64,000 bases of DNA from Catenibacillus scindens (GCF_014202115.1 NZ_JACHFW010000008.1:90123-154122), one strand, 5' to 3'; shown: positions 26,439 to 34,974, numbered from the stretch's first letter. Program-made: numbers and translations. The notes: generated by a model not told the origin, from the sequence alone.

Positions 26439-27092
26439 TTAAATCATCGGTTTAATATCATCCGCAATGATCAGGGTTGCCTCAGTGGCATCCTGAATCT
26501 GATCAAGTGTAAATTCTGGATTATACTCTTTTAATACAATTCCATCAGGCGTCACTTCCATCACACCCATCTCTGTAATAATGAGGTTTACCTGGCCTTT
26601 GGCAGTCAGCGGAAGGGTACACTCTTTAAGAATCTTTGGCTTGCCCTTGTTGGTATGTTCCATAGCCACAATAACCTTTTTGGCGCCGACAACAAGATCC
26701 ATAGCGCCGCCCATTCCGGGAACCATTTTTCCGGGAATGATCCAGTTGGCAATATTGCCTTTCTCATCCACCTGGAGAGCGCCAAGAACGGTGGCGTCCA
26801 CATGTCCGCCGCGAATAATGGCGAATGATGTGTCGCTGCCGAAAAAGGCGCCGTCATGGGCGATTCCTGCCGGAGTCCCGCCGGAATTGACAATATGAGG
26901 ATTTTCATTGCCTTCCTCCGCAGGCTTTAACCCTACAAAGCCATTTTCAGACTGAAGGATAATGTGGACACTGGGATCAAGGAAATGGGGAACAAGCGTT
27001 GGAAGACCAATACCCAGATTAACGATATCTCCGTCGTGAAGTTCTTTTGCCACTCGGGCAGCGATAAAATTCTTAACATTGGCTTTATCCAT
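26439..27092 (-). CDS. atoA: Acetoacetate/3-oxoacid CoA-transferase subunit B
   Basis: 217 residues. Beta subunit of a heteromeric class I CoA-transferase; the catalytic glutamate lies in QSENGFVG (about residue 50), and NLGIGLPTLV and GGAMDLVVGAKK are family landmarks. With subunit A it exchanges CoA between acetoacetyl-CoA and acetate or butyrate. The start overlaps the subunit A stop as TAATG. Confidence 0.94.
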   Translation of the reverse strand: MDKANVKNFIAARVAKELHDGDIVNLGIGLPTLVPHFLDPSVHIILQSENGFVGLKPAEEGNENPHIVNSGGTPAGIAHDGAFFGSDTSFAIIRGGHVDATVLGALQVDEKGNIANWIIPGKMVPGMGGAMDLVVGAKKVIVAMEHTNKGKPKILKECTLPLTAKGQVNLIITEMGVMEVTPDGIVLKEYNPEFTLDQIQDATEATLIIADDIKPMI

Positions 27093-27790
27093 TATGCCTC
27101 ACCTCCAACAATGTAATCCACAAAAATTCCTGGCGTCTCAACATAGTCCGGGCCAATTTCTCCGGCTTCTACAATTTTTTCACCAAATACGACAACAGTA
27201 TCCGCAGCCATGGCCATAACCGGGTTAAAGTTTCTCTCAGAACCAATGTAACGGGTATTGCCGCTCTTATCTACAATATGTCCGCCAATGAGGGCGATAT
27301 CCGCATGGAGGGGCAGCTCCAGAAGATATTCTTTGCCGTTGATGACTTTGACTTCCTTGCCCTCTGCAATAGCTGTCCCAACGCCTGTCGGGGTGTAAAA
27401 ACCGCCCAGGCCTGACCCGCCGCAGCGGATGCGCTCAGCCAGAGTTCCCTGTGGGACAAGCTCCAGCTCTGTCACACCGGAAGTATATTGCTCGCCCAGT
27501 TCCGGGTTTAATCCAACATGGGAGGCAATGATCTTTTTAACCTGATGATTCTCAATCAGCTTTCCTACACCAAAGGAATTGCCTTCATATTCTCCAGTTG
27601 TTTTATTTTTCTTTCTGCCCCATCCCGCGTCATTGCAGATGATCGTCAGATTTTTTACTCTGTTTTTCACGATCTCGTCGATAATCGCTTCCGGGGTTCC
27701 ATTTGCCATAAAACCGCCAACCATAACAGTCATTCCGTCTTTTACAAGATCGGCTGCCTGCTGTGCTGTGATGTGCTGTTTTTTTGCCAT
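27092..27790 (-). CDS. atoD: Acetoacetate/3-oxoacid CoA-transferase subunit A
   Basis: 232 residues. Alpha subunit: KDGMTVMVGGFMANGTPEA supplies the glycine-rich CoA-binding loop, and GGSGLGGFYTPTGVGT is the second signature. The start follows AAGGAG. A 15-nt tandem duplication that includes the thiolase stop codon precedes it. Partner of the overlapping downstream subunit B. Confidence 0.94.
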   Translation of the reverse strand: MAKKQHITAQQAADLVKDGMTVMVGGFMANGTPEAIIDEIVKNRVKNLTIICNDAGWGRKKNKTTGEYEGNSFGVGKLIENHQVKKIIASHVGLNPELGEQYTSGVTELELVPQGTLAERIRCGGSGLGGFYTPTGVGTAIAEGKEVKVINGKEYLLELPLHADIALIGGHIVDKSGNTRYIGSERNFNPVMAMAADTVVVFGEKIVEAGEIGPDYVETPGIFVDYIVGGEA

Positions 27791-27807
27791 ATCAGTTCTC
27801 CTTCTAT

Positions 27808-27837
27808 TTAAATTTTATCAGCTTAAATTTTATCAGC
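27808..27837. repeat. 15-bp tandem duplication spanning the thiolase stop codon
   Basis: TTAAATTTTATCAGC occurs twice in direct succession (27808-27822 and 27823-27837). On the minus strand each copy begins at a TGATAA stop, so the gene effectively has duplicated stops. Confidence 0.8.
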
Positions 27838-29011
27838 GTTTAACAATGAGCGCCTGTCCCTGTCCGCCGCCGATACACAGTGTAGCGAGACCATATTTAG
27901 AATCCCGTTTTGCCATCTCATAGAGAAGAGTAACGAGGATTCTGGCTCCTGAAGCGCCAACCGGATGTCCAAGAGCGAGAGCGCCGCCATTGACATTTGT
28001 CTTTTCCATATCAAGACCAAGATCGGAAGCCACAGCCAGAGACTGAGCAGCAAAAGCTTCGTTAGCTTCCACAAGATCCATATCTTTGATCTCAAGACCG
28101 GCTTTGGCCAGAGCTTTTCTTGATGCCGGAACCGGGCCAACGCCCATGATCTTAGGATCAACGCCGGCTGTGGCGTAAGATACAATAGTTGCCAGCGGCT
28201 TAATGCCAAGTTCATCCGCCTTTTCTTTGGACATAACAACCAGAGCCGCAGCACCGTCGTTAATACCGGATGCGTTTCCGGCGGTTACTGTGCCGTCTTT
28301 CTTAAATGCCGGGCGAAGTTTGCCTACTGTTGCCATGGTGGTGCCGAATCTTGGGAATTCATCGGTGTCAAAAATAATGGGATCGCCTTTTCTCTGAGGA
28401 ATAACCACAGGAACGATCTCATCTTTAAACTTACCGCCTGTGATGGCCGCTTCCGCGAGGTTCTGGCTTCTCACGGCAAATTCATCCTGCATTTCTCTTG
28501 TGATTCCGTACTTTTCCGCTACATTTTCAGCGGTAATGCCCATATGATAATCATTGAAGGCGTCCCACAGGCCATCGTTGACTGTAATATCCACCATCTG
28601 GACATTGTTCATTCTTGCCCCCCAGCGGGCTGTAGGTACAGCGTATGGAGCGGCGCTCATATTTTCTGTACCGCCGCACACAACGATCTCAGACTCTCCG
28701 GCAATAATCTGGTTTGCCGCCAGAGCAACTGCTTTAAGACCTGATCCGCATACAATATTGATCGTCATAGCTGTACATTCAATAGGCAGCCCGGCTTTAA
28801 TGGACACCTGACGCGCCACGTTCTGGCCAAGGCCGGCCTGAAGCACATTGCCAAATATAACCTCATCCACCTGTTCCGGTTTGATTCCAGCTCTTTCAAC
28901 TGCTGCTTTTACAACAGTGGCGCCAAGATCAACTGCCGGAACACTTTTTAAAGTTCCGCCGTATTTTCCAATAGCAGTTCTGCAAGCACTTGCAATAACG
29001 ATCTCTTTCAT
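27833..29011 (-). CDS. thlA: Acetyl-CoA acetyltransferase (thiolase)
   Basis: 392 residues, standard size. Condenses two acetyl-CoA to acetoacetyl-CoA, or the reverse. Catalytic Cys in [10 protein letters not shown] (about 88), His in [14 protein letters not shown] (about 348) and the second Cys in LCIGGGQG (about 378) are all present; NEAFAAQ is the conserved loop. It heads the operon thlA-atoD-atoA-CoA-transferase behind TTGCAA-N17-TAATAT. No hbd, crt or bcd gene follows, so this unit handles acetoacetyl-CoA formation or cleavage rather than the entire butyrate route. Confidence 0.95.
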   Translation of the reverse strand: MKEIVIASACRTAIGKYGGTLKSVPAVDLGATVVKAAVERAGIKPEQVDEVIFGNVLQAGLGQNVARQVSIKAGLPIECTAMTINIVCGSGLKAVALAANQIIAGESEIVVCGGTENMSAAPYAVPTARWGARMNNVQMVDITVNDGLWDAFNDYHMGITAENVAEKYGITREMQDEFAVRSQNLAEAAITGGKFKDEIVPVVIPQRKGDPIIFDTDEFPRFGTTMATVGKLRPAFKKDGTVTAGNASGINDGAAALVVMSKEKADELGIKPLATIVSYATAGVDPKIMGVGPVPASRKALAKAGLEIKDMDLVEANEAFAAQSLAVASDLGLDMEKTNVNGGALALGHPVGASGARILVTLLYEMAKRDSKYGLATLCIGGGQGQALIVKR

Positions 29012-29107
29012 TATAAATCTCTCCTTTATTCAAATTTTAGCAACAGTTCCTCCTATCCATCCATGGCGGCTTCACTATTGCAAATTATGTAGAGCTTCCA
29101 CAAAATA

Positions 29108-29136
29108 ATATTAACAAAAAACAACGCTATTTGCAA
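29108..29136 (-). promoter_or_regulatory. Sigma-A-type promoter of the thlA operon
   Basis: Minus strand TTGCAA (29136-29131), 17-nt spacer, TAATAT (29113-29108). A second TTGCAA-containing segment at about 29077 gives an inverted ATTTGCAA/TTGCAAAT relationship that might be a regulator site. The leader is about 90 nt. Confidence 0.65.
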
Positions 29137-29182
29137 GATTGTTATGGGAGTGCGCCTGAAAGAATACAAAAAAATCCCGAAA

Positions 29183-29214
29183 AAATGCCGCGTTTTCCTT
29201 AACAGCCGGCATTT
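29183..29214 (-). terminator. Terminator of the PhzA/B-like gene
   Basis: AAATGCCG and CGGCATTT (minus strand) around a 16-nt loop, followed by TTTCGGGATTTTTTT. Confidence 0.6.
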
Positions 29215-29234
29215 CCCCTGGATTTTCTACATAT

Positions 29235-29687
29235 TTAGATCTCACCTTTCTCCTTCTGCTCTTCAGACACAGAAGGCGCCTCGCCTACAGGATTGTAAAT
29301 TTCCATGTACAGCGCGATCTTTCCATCTTTACATTCATAATAAGTATACATTTTTCCGTCAGTGATCTCCCCGTCGCCAAAAGCCCCCCGGCTAACCACA
29401 TTTCCCCAGAATTTATCCGGATACTGGGTCATAAAAATCTCAAATTCCGGATATTCCCAATTAGGAAAGTCCCGGACGGTGGCAGCGTTCCACTCCATAA
29501 GATTTGAGGCATGAGGCACACCGGACTTAGTAAACGCCATAACAGCCTGTCCGTCCTCGGCCAACAAAGGTTTGCGCCCGATATTTCGCTCAGGGCCCCC
29601 AAGGCTCATAAAATCCACCACAAGCTGGTAATTTTTCCGGCGGAGTTCTTCCTCCCCAGGGCTTAAAATAAATGTCTGTTTTTCCAT
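29235..29687 (-). CDS. PhzA/PhzB-like NTF2-fold protein
   Basis: 150 residues. The pattern RRKNYQLVVDFM, FPNWEYPEFEIFMTQYPDKF, then KDGKIALYMEIYNP matches the PhzA/PhzB family (NTF2/SnoaL-like cone fold), in which phenazine producers use paired proteins to condense the phenazine precursor. There are no other phz genes here, so a phenazine role is unlikely; outside pseudomonads such proteins have no established function. The C-terminal tail is charged (EEQKEKGEI). The start follows AGGAGG. Monocistronic between a terminator and the 29688-30011 regulatory gap. Confidence 0.75.
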   Translation of the reverse strand: MEKQTFILSPGEEELRRKNYQLVVDFMSLGGPERNIGRKPLLAEDGQAVMAFTKSGVPHASNLMEWNAATVRDFPNWEYPEFEIFMTQYPDKFWGNVVSRGAFGDGEITDGKMYTYYECKDGKIALYMEIYNPVGEAPSVSEEQKEKGEI

Positions 29688-30011
29688 TCAAAAAAACCTC
29701 CTCTGCACATCTTTCAAAGCAGGAACATTATAACATTTTTATCGTAAAAAAGCACATTTCAAAATACGAAAGCCTTACACAAATGTAAGGTTTCCTGAGA
29801 AATTTGTAAGCCGTTTCAATGGCATCCCTTTCCGGATTCATCTACACTAAAATACATAAGAAGCCACCGCCCGGCCATAGTGACAGATCTGTCATTTTAA
29901 ATTCACGGAAACGTCAGCCGGACGCCGTATACTCAAAGTAAATTCCATAACCGAAGGAAAAATGACAGTCCCCAAAAACGGGGCCTCAGATCGTAAGAAA
30001 GGATGGTTATT
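29688..30011. other. Divergent regulatory region (PhzA/B-like gene / transglycosylase)
   Basis: 324 nt without a gene. It contains CCTTACA-CAAA-TGTAAGG (29773-29790), a further TTGTAAG (29804-29810) giving direct TGTAAG repeats 21 bp apart, and a perfect 14-bp palindrome TGACAGATCTGTCA (29881-29894). These resemble regulator sites; no confident promoter was identified. Confidence 0.5.
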
Positions 30012-30848
30012 ATGAAAAAACTGATATTATCTCTGATCCTCCTGGTTTTTGCGGGAACCATGTGTCTTGGGGGATACCTGACGATGAAAGGATATAACTA
30101 TTACCGGGAAGCCATTTCAGAAAAAAGTCTCCGGGATATGGCGTTAAATATACGCTCCAAGGAAAATTACACATCTATTGACGATCTGCCCCAGATGTAT
30201 AAAAACGCAGTGGTCGCTGTGGAGGATAAACGGTTTTATGACCATAACGGCATAGATATCCTCGCCATTGGCCGGGCGCTGTGGCACGATATTGAAGCCG
30301 GCAGCTTTGTAGAAGGCGGCAGCACGATCACCCAGCAACTGGCTAAAAACCAGTATTTTTCCCAGGATAAAGATATTACCCGAAAGATCGCCGAAGTATT
30401 TATGGCGTTTGACATAGAAAAGACATTTACAAAAGATGAAATCCTTGAACTCTATTTAAACTCCATCTATTTTGGAAATAATTATTACTGTGTGGCCGAC
30501 GCTTCCATGGGATATTTCGGGAAGGAACCTGCCCAGATGAACGATGATGAATGCACCCTTTTGGCCGGCATTCCCAACGCCCCTTCGGTGTACGCTCTCA
30601 ATGTGAACCCGGATCTAGCTCGGCAGCGTCAGGCTCAGGTCATCGACCAGATGATCTCCTGCGGATATTTTGAAGATGGCTCCTCTGTGAGATCGGTTCT
30701 GACCGGCTTCCACATCCAGTCTCTGAATAAATCGGATAGGGAAAGAAATCTTTCCCTATCCGATTTTTGTGATACCCCGCTCATCTCGCGGCCTTGCCGC
30801 TCGATAGTCTTTGTTCCGCTCCTCCGGCCGTATTGCGCAAAAAAATAA
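30012..30848 (+). CDS. Monofunctional GT51 transglycosylase; annotated 3' end doubtful
   Basis: Glycan-chain polymerase using lipid II, anchored by one N-terminal membrane segment (about 3-25). Motif 1 is complete: E71-D-x2-F-x2-H-x-G-I-D (VEDKRFYDHNGID). EGGSTITQQLAKNQ, RKIAEVFMAF and ELYLNSIYFG complete the family set. The start at 30012 is preferred (GAAAGGA 8 nt upstream) over 30003. Up to about residue 238 it matches a stand-alone transglycosylase; then the frame runs through a perfect 15-bp terminator stem and ends 26 codons after it. Both other frames hold stops just before that stem, so a small indel may have removed the true stop. Confidence 0.85.
   Translation: MKKLILSLILLVFAGTMCLGGYLTMKGYNYYREAISEKSLRDMALNIRSKENYTSIDDLPQMYKNAVVAVEDKRFYDHNGIDILAIGRALWHDIEAGSFVEGGSTITQQLAKNQYFSQDKDITRKIAEVFMAFDIEKTFTKDEILELYLNSIYFGNNYYCVADASMGYFGKEPAQMNDDECTLLAGIPNAPSVYALNVNPDLARQRQAQVIDQMISCGYFEDGSSVRSVLTGFHIQSLNKSDRERNLSLSDFCDTPLISRPCRSIVFVPLLRPYCAKK
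30731..30768 (+). terminator. Rho-independent terminator inside the transglycosylase frame
   Basis: ATCGGATAGGGAAAG (30731-30745), loop AAAT, CTTTCCCTATCCGAT (30750-30764), then TTTTT to 30768. A 15-bp perfect stem with a T-tract. It lies within the open frame of the preceding gene. Confidence 0.85.
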
Positions 30849-30880
30849 GGACGTCATTTAATAATACAACCGTCCTTATT
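30844..30880. terminator. Weak hairpin between transglycosylase and Spo0A-like gene
   Basis: AATAAGGACG and CGTCCTTATT pair around a 17-nt loop. Between convergent genes; it may serve as a second terminator. Confidence 0.4.
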
Positions 30881-30987
30881 TACATCTGTTAAAACCTAAA
30901 ACAGCAGGATAAACAATATGGAAAATATGATCAATTTTGCCCGTCAAAGTATGCTCAAGAATAGGGTTTTTGAACCCACTTCAGAAT

Positions 30988-31476
30988 CTATATGATCTGA
31001 CGTTCTTCAGGATCTATGCGCATCCGGTCGGCGATCAACGCGATAAACTCTGAATTGGTGGGTTTACCCCTGGTCAGATTCACGGTATAGCCAAAGATCT
31101 TCTCCGCCATCTCATTATTCCCCCGTGACCATGCCACCTCGATGGCATGACGAATGGCGCGCTCCACCCGAGTGGGCGTTGTCTGGTTAATTTTGGCAAC
31201 TTCCGGATATAAAACCTTTGTAATCGAATTAATAGCATCTGGATTGGCGATGGATAACAAAATCGCGTCCCGCAAATAAGCGTAACCTTTAATATTGGCA
31301 GGAACGCCCAGATCCTGTATCATTTTCGTGACACGGCGTTTCATGTCCTCGCTCACCGCCGGAGCGGCCTGCTTCTCTTCCAGAGTGTACTGAGCATGTT
31401 CTTCCGCCACAAGCTGCTTTATTAATTCTTTTAATTTCTCACTGTCATCAATGACAATAAAGTTGATCTTTTCCAC
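30988..31476 (-). CDS. Spo0A-like DNA-binding protein with truncated receiver domain
   Basis: 162 residues if it starts at GTG 31476, which has GGGAG 9 nt upstream. The C-terminal ~110 residues are a clear Spo0A DNA-binding domain: DLGVPANIKGYAYLRDA, TTPTRVERAIRHAIEVAWSR, FGYTVNLTRGKPTNSEFIA. The N-terminus (EKINFIVIDDSEKLKELIKQ) looks like only the first strand and helix of a response-regulator receiver, with its acidic pair. The phosphorylatable Asp, Thr/Ser and Lys regions of a ~120-residue receiver are missing. It should bind 0A-box-like DNA (TGTCGAA) without phosphorelay control. TTGATA-N18-TATAAT precedes it, and TGTCGAA itself occurs in that spacer. Not the main Spo0A of the cell. Confidence 0.9.
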   Translation of the reverse strand: MEKINFIVIDDSEKLKELIKQLVAEEHAQYTLEEKQAAPAVSEDMKRRVTKMIQDLGVPANIKGYAYLRDAILLSIANPDAINSITKVLYPEVAKINQTTPTRVERAIRHAIEVAWSRGNNEMAEKIFGYTVNLTRGKPTNSEFIALIADRMRIDPEERQII

Positions 31477-31532
31477 AAAAAAACACTCCCTTCTATCTCT
31501 TCTGCCATTTTTTTGCTTCATCAGATAAAAAA

Positions 31533-31562
31533 ATTATATACTTCGACATTGTAAAGTATCAA
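31533..31562 (-). promoter_or_regulatory. Promoter of the Spo0A-like gene, with 0A-box-like core
   Basis: Minus strand TTGATA, 18-nt spacer, TATAAT. The spacer contains TGTCGAA, the Spo0A box core, suggesting autoregulation or Spo0A control. Confidence 0.6.
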
Positions 31563-31639
31563 ATCATTTCGATGGACATCTTTGGCAGGAAGGCTGAAAA
31601 ATAGACAGAAGGGAGGCAAAATTGGCGTCTACCGCATCT

Positions 31640-31683
31640 TATTTTTCTTTGAATCCGGTTATTTTTTTCTTTGAATCCGGTTA
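31640..31683. repeat. 22-bp tandem duplication spanning the thuA stop codon
   Basis: TTTCTTTGAATCCGGTTA occurs twice with period 22. On the minus strand both units start at the TAA stop. Confidence 0.8.
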
Positions 31684-32481
31684 TTTCTGATATTTGGATT
31701 CGGGGGACTCCGCAGCGTTGGGGCATACAAGCTCATTCACGCGCATGGCCGGTTTCGCCCATTTTACCGCGTTGCGGATAATCTTGCGGACATTCTCATT
31801 GAAATAGGAGCGGTTTGTCTCATGACCCGGCTGAAAATAAAACATCTTTCCGTAGCCTCTGGTCCAGGTGCATCCGGAACGGAACACTTCGCCGCCTCTG
31901 TACCAGCTTATAAACACAAGATCATCCGGTTTGGGGATGTCAAAAAATTCTCCGTACATTTCTTCTTCATCAAGTTCAAAGGAAGCGGGAATGCCCTGAG
32001 CAATGGGATGAGTCGGGCATGTATTCCATACACGGCAGAAATCCCCCTCTCTCCACTGGAGTGTTCCGCTGGTTCCCAGCAGCTTCTGCATAGGTTTACT
32101 TGGATGAGCAGAATGAAGAGCAATAAAGCCCATGCCTCTTAACACGTAATCCCGCACTCTCTCGGCAATCTCATCGGGTACTTTGTCATGAGCAATATGG
32201 GCCCACCATACAAGGACGTCCGTATCATCAAGAACATCCTTAGTCAGACCGCACTCTTCCATCTCAAGAGTAGCAATATGGCACACCTGAATCTCCTCAT
32301 CTTCTTCCAGAAGGGCCTTTAACGTATCGTGGATCGCCCCATGATGAACCTCCCGGATCTCCTTCGCCCGCTCTGTCATCCACTGGCGGGCCTGGGCATT
32401 TTCCTCCCCTGGAAAAAGTTCCCCGGCCTTCACATCCATCTGTTCCTGGACAAATTCATTCCATACAGTGACTCTGATCAT
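31681..32481 (-). CDS. ThuA domain-containing protein (trehalose-utilisation type)
   Basis: 266 residues of the ThuA-like class I glutamine-amidotransferase fold. Visible: MIRVTVWNEFVQEQ, DVLVWWAHIAHD, the GMGFIALHSAHPSKPMQKLLG segment, and the late MFYFQPGHETNRSYF. ThuA of rhizobia acts in trehalose catabolism; in Firmicutes the substrate is unknown and no sugar genes are adjacent. The start follows GGAGG. Presumably monocistronic. Confidence 0.88.
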   Translation of the reverse strand: MIRVTVWNEFVQEQMDVKAGELFPGEENAQARQWMTERAKEIREVHHGAIHDTLKALLEEDEEIQVCHIATLEMEECGLTKDVLDDTDVLVWWAHIAHDKVPDEIAERVRDYVLRGMGFIALHSAHPSKPMQKLLGTSGTLQWREGDFCRVWNTCPTHPIAQGIPASFELDEEEMYGEFFDIPKPDDLVFISWYRGGEVFRSGCTWTRGYGKMFYFQPGHETNRSYFNENVRKIIRNAVKWAKPAMRVNELVCPNAAESPESKYQK

Positions 32482-32559
32482 TCACATAACCTCCAACATT
32501 CATTATCTACTGACATTATACGACATTCTTTTTAGATTTCAATAACCGTTTTTTATTTT

Positions 32560-32994
32560 TTAAAGATCCTGCGCCTTCAAATTGTCCAGCAAACGTGACA
32601 GATCCCCGTAAAGGCGGTTTAAGTCATCCTGTGACAATCCACAGCATAATACATCATCCAGTTCTTGGAAATATTCAATCACCTTCTCAGCTTTTTCTTC
32701 CCCTTCCTGGGTAAGGCGGATGAGATAAGCTCTCCGGCTCTGAGGCGGACGGCTGCGGTAGATCAATCCATTTTCTTCCAGGCGGTCCAATGTTCTTGAC
32801 ATGGTCGTCACATCCAGATGGCACAGATCCGCCAGCTCCCTCTGTGTCATAGATCCGTTGGCTTTAAGCGTCCTTAAAATCCTGGGCTGACCCTGTCCAA
32901 GGGTCAGTCCAAGAGACAAAAATCTGGGCTGCAAAAACTTCTTTCTCAAATATTCCAGTGCCATTAGGGTTTCCCTTACTTTATTTTTCTCCAT
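32560..32994 (-). CDS. MarR family transcriptional regulator
   Basis: 144 residues with the MarR winged helix: GSMTQRELADLCHLDVTTMSRTLDRLEENGLIYR (recognition region about 55-88) and the wing RPPQSRRAYLIRLTQEG. It follows two ABC exporter genes with a 75-nt gap and is probably in the same transcript. The palindromes overlapping the exporter promoter (36716-36766) are a likely target, giving negative autoregulation of exporter and regulator. Confidence 0.92.
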   Translation of the reverse strand: MEKNKVRETLMALEYLRKKFLQPRFLSLGLTLGQGQPRILRTLKANGSMTQRELADLCHLDVTTMSRTLDRLEENGLIYRSRPPQSRRAYLIRLTQEGEEKAEKVIEYFQELDDVLCCGLSQDDLNRLYGDLSRLLDNLKAQDL

Positions 32995-33069
32995 AAAAAT
33001 CCTTCCTAAACTCTCGCTATACCCATGAAAATCCTTTTCTCGCCTTCAACGCGCTTTTCGTCATACAGC

Positions 33070-34974
33070 TTATTCCAGTTCAAACTGCCCGGTATAGAGC
33101 TGATAATAACGTCCCTTCTGTTCCAGGAGCGCCTCATGGTCACCCCGCTCGATGATCTGTCCATGTTCCAGGACCATAATCGCTTTGGCGTTGCGCACCG
33201 TGGACAGGCGGTGGGCGATGACAAAGACAGTCCGTCCATCCATAATGGCATCCATACCCTTTTCAATAAGCCGCTCTGTCCGGGTATCCACAGAACTTGT
33301 GGCCTCGTCCAGGATCAGCACCGGAGGCTGGGCAATAGCCGCCCGGGCGATGGCCAGAAGCTGGCGCTGTCCCTGAGACAGGTTCGCACCGTCACTGTAA
33401 AGCACGGTCTGATATCCGTCAGGCAGACGGCGGATAAAGGAATCGGCGTTGGCTACTTTGGCAGCCCGTATCACTTCCTCATCGGAGGCGTTGAGGCGTC
33501 CATAGCGAATATTATCGGCGATGGTCCCTGTAAAAAGATGGGTTTCCTGAACAACCATGGCCAGTGACCGGCGCAGGTCATCCTTTTTAATATCTTCTAT
33601 ATTGATGCCGTCATAGATGATCTGCCCACTGTCAATTTCATAAAACCGGTTGATCAGATTAATAATCGTCGTCTTTCCCGCGCCTGTGGAACCTACAAAA
33701 GCAATCTTTTGTCCCGGTTTTGCGTAAAGACTGATACCGTTAAGAATCTGGCGCTCTTTTGCATAACCGAAAACCACGTTTTTCAGATCTACCCTGCCCC
33801 GCAAAGGAACATAGACCAGCCCGTCAGTTCCACAAACTGCCGCCTGCTTTAACACCGAGGCGTCAAAGTTTGTTCCCTTTGGAACTTTCCAAGCAAAATT
33901 GCCGGTATACTCCCCGGCTTCCTCCACAGAACCATCCGGTTTAAAATTTACATTGCACAGAGTCACTTTTCCCTCATCCACTTCCTCCGGTTCCTCCATC
34001 ATTTCAAAAATCCGTTCCGCCCCAGAAAGAGCCGCCAGCAAAAAATTGATCTGGTTTGTAAACTGGTTTAAAGGCATGGCGCTCTGGCGAACGTAGACCA
34101 GATAGGAGGCAAGACTTCCAAGGTCAAACATCCCTGCCAGGGTAAAGAGACCGCCTACACAGGCGGACACAGCATAATTGGCATAGGAGAGGCTGACTAC
34201 TGACGGCACCATCATGGAAGAATAGCTGAGGGCGCTTGTAGACGCTTTTCTCAGCGCCTCATTTCTTTTACAGAACTCCTCAAAATCCGCTTTTTCGTGG
34301 TTAAAAACTTTCTCCACTTTCTGTCCGGCAACCATTTCCTCCACAAAACCGTTAATGGAGCCGAGTTGTTCCTGCTGCCGGGTAAAGTACTTTCTGCTCC
34401 GCTTTCCGCTGAACTGGATCATGATAAACATGAGGATCATAAAGACAATGACAATGACCGACAGACGGATGCTCAGCACAAGAAGCATAGTGATCGTTCC
34501 AACGATCATGAGAAAGCTCTGGATTAACATAGTAAAACTGTTGTTTAAGGCTTCCTGAACCGTATCCACGTCGTTGGTAAACCGGCTCATAAGATCCCCG
34601 TGGGTGTGGGCGTCAAAGTATTTCAGAGGAAGTTTTTGCACATGGGCGAAAAGATCCCGGCGGATCTCACTGACCACTTTCTGGGCCGTAATCACCATAA
34701 GCTGATTATAGCCTAATGTAGCTAAAACACCGCAAAGATACATAAGGCCCATGGCCGCCACCGCCGTGATCAGCCCTTTTGTGTCTCCCGGAAGGATAAA
34801 ACGGTTGATCACCGGCTTGAGCAGATAAGTCCCCATAATATTGGCCCCGGTACTAATCAGAACCAAAAGAGCCACAAGAGCCAGGAGCCATTTGTGATTT
34901 CCGAGATAGCGCGACAGCGCCAAGAGTGTCTTTTTCGTATTTTTCGGTCGTTTATATCCAACATATCTGGCCAT
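33070..34974 (-). CDS. ABC exporter half-transporter (second subunit)
   Basis: 634 residues: an ABC transmembrane domain with six segments (about 30-320) and a C-terminal ATPase. Walker A VGSTGAGKTT, signature LSQGQRQLLAIAR, Walker B VLILDEATSSVDTRT and the H-loop VIAHRLSTVRNA are present. About 60 residues between the domains (around 345-405) form an insertion common in this exporter group. Its start overlaps the partner stop (TAATG), so the two form a heterodimeric BmrCD/LmrCD-like exporter of drugs or peptides. Confidence 0.93.
   Translation of the reverse strand: MARYVGYKRPKNTKKTLLALSRYLGNHKWLLALVALLVLISTGANIMGTYLLKPVINRFILPGDTKGLITAVAAMGLMYLCGVLATLGYNQLMVITAQKVVSEIRRDLFAHVQKLPLKYFDAHTHGDLMSRFTNDVDTVQEALNNSFTMLIQSFLMIVGTITMLLVLSIRLSVIVIVFMILMFIMIQFSGKRSRKYFTRQQEQLGSINGFVEEMVAGQKVEKVFNHEKADFEEFCKRNEALRKASTSALSYSSMMVPSVVSLSYANYAVSACVGGLFTLAGMFDLGSLASYLVYVRQSAMPLNQFTNQINFLLAALSGAERIFEMMEEPEEVDEGKVTLCNVNFKPDGSVEEAGEYTGNFAWKVPKGTNFDASVLKQAAVCGTDGLVYVPLRGRVDLKNVVFGYAKERQILNGISLYAKPGQKIAFVGSTGAGKTTIINLINRFYEIDSGQIIYDGINIEDIKKDDLRRSLAMVVQETHLFTGTIADNIRYGRLNASDEEVIRAAKVANADSFIRRLPDGYQTVLYSDGANLSQGQRQLLAIARAAIAQPPVLILDEATSSVDTRTERLIEKGMDAIMDGRTVFVIAHRLSTVRNAKAIMVLEHGQIIERGDHEALLEQKGRYYQLYTGQFELE

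Noticed and set aside
29097..29113. Possible Rex redox-repressor site at the thlA promoter
   Set aside because: Only one TTGTTAA half-site is present; the other half does not match TTAACAA.
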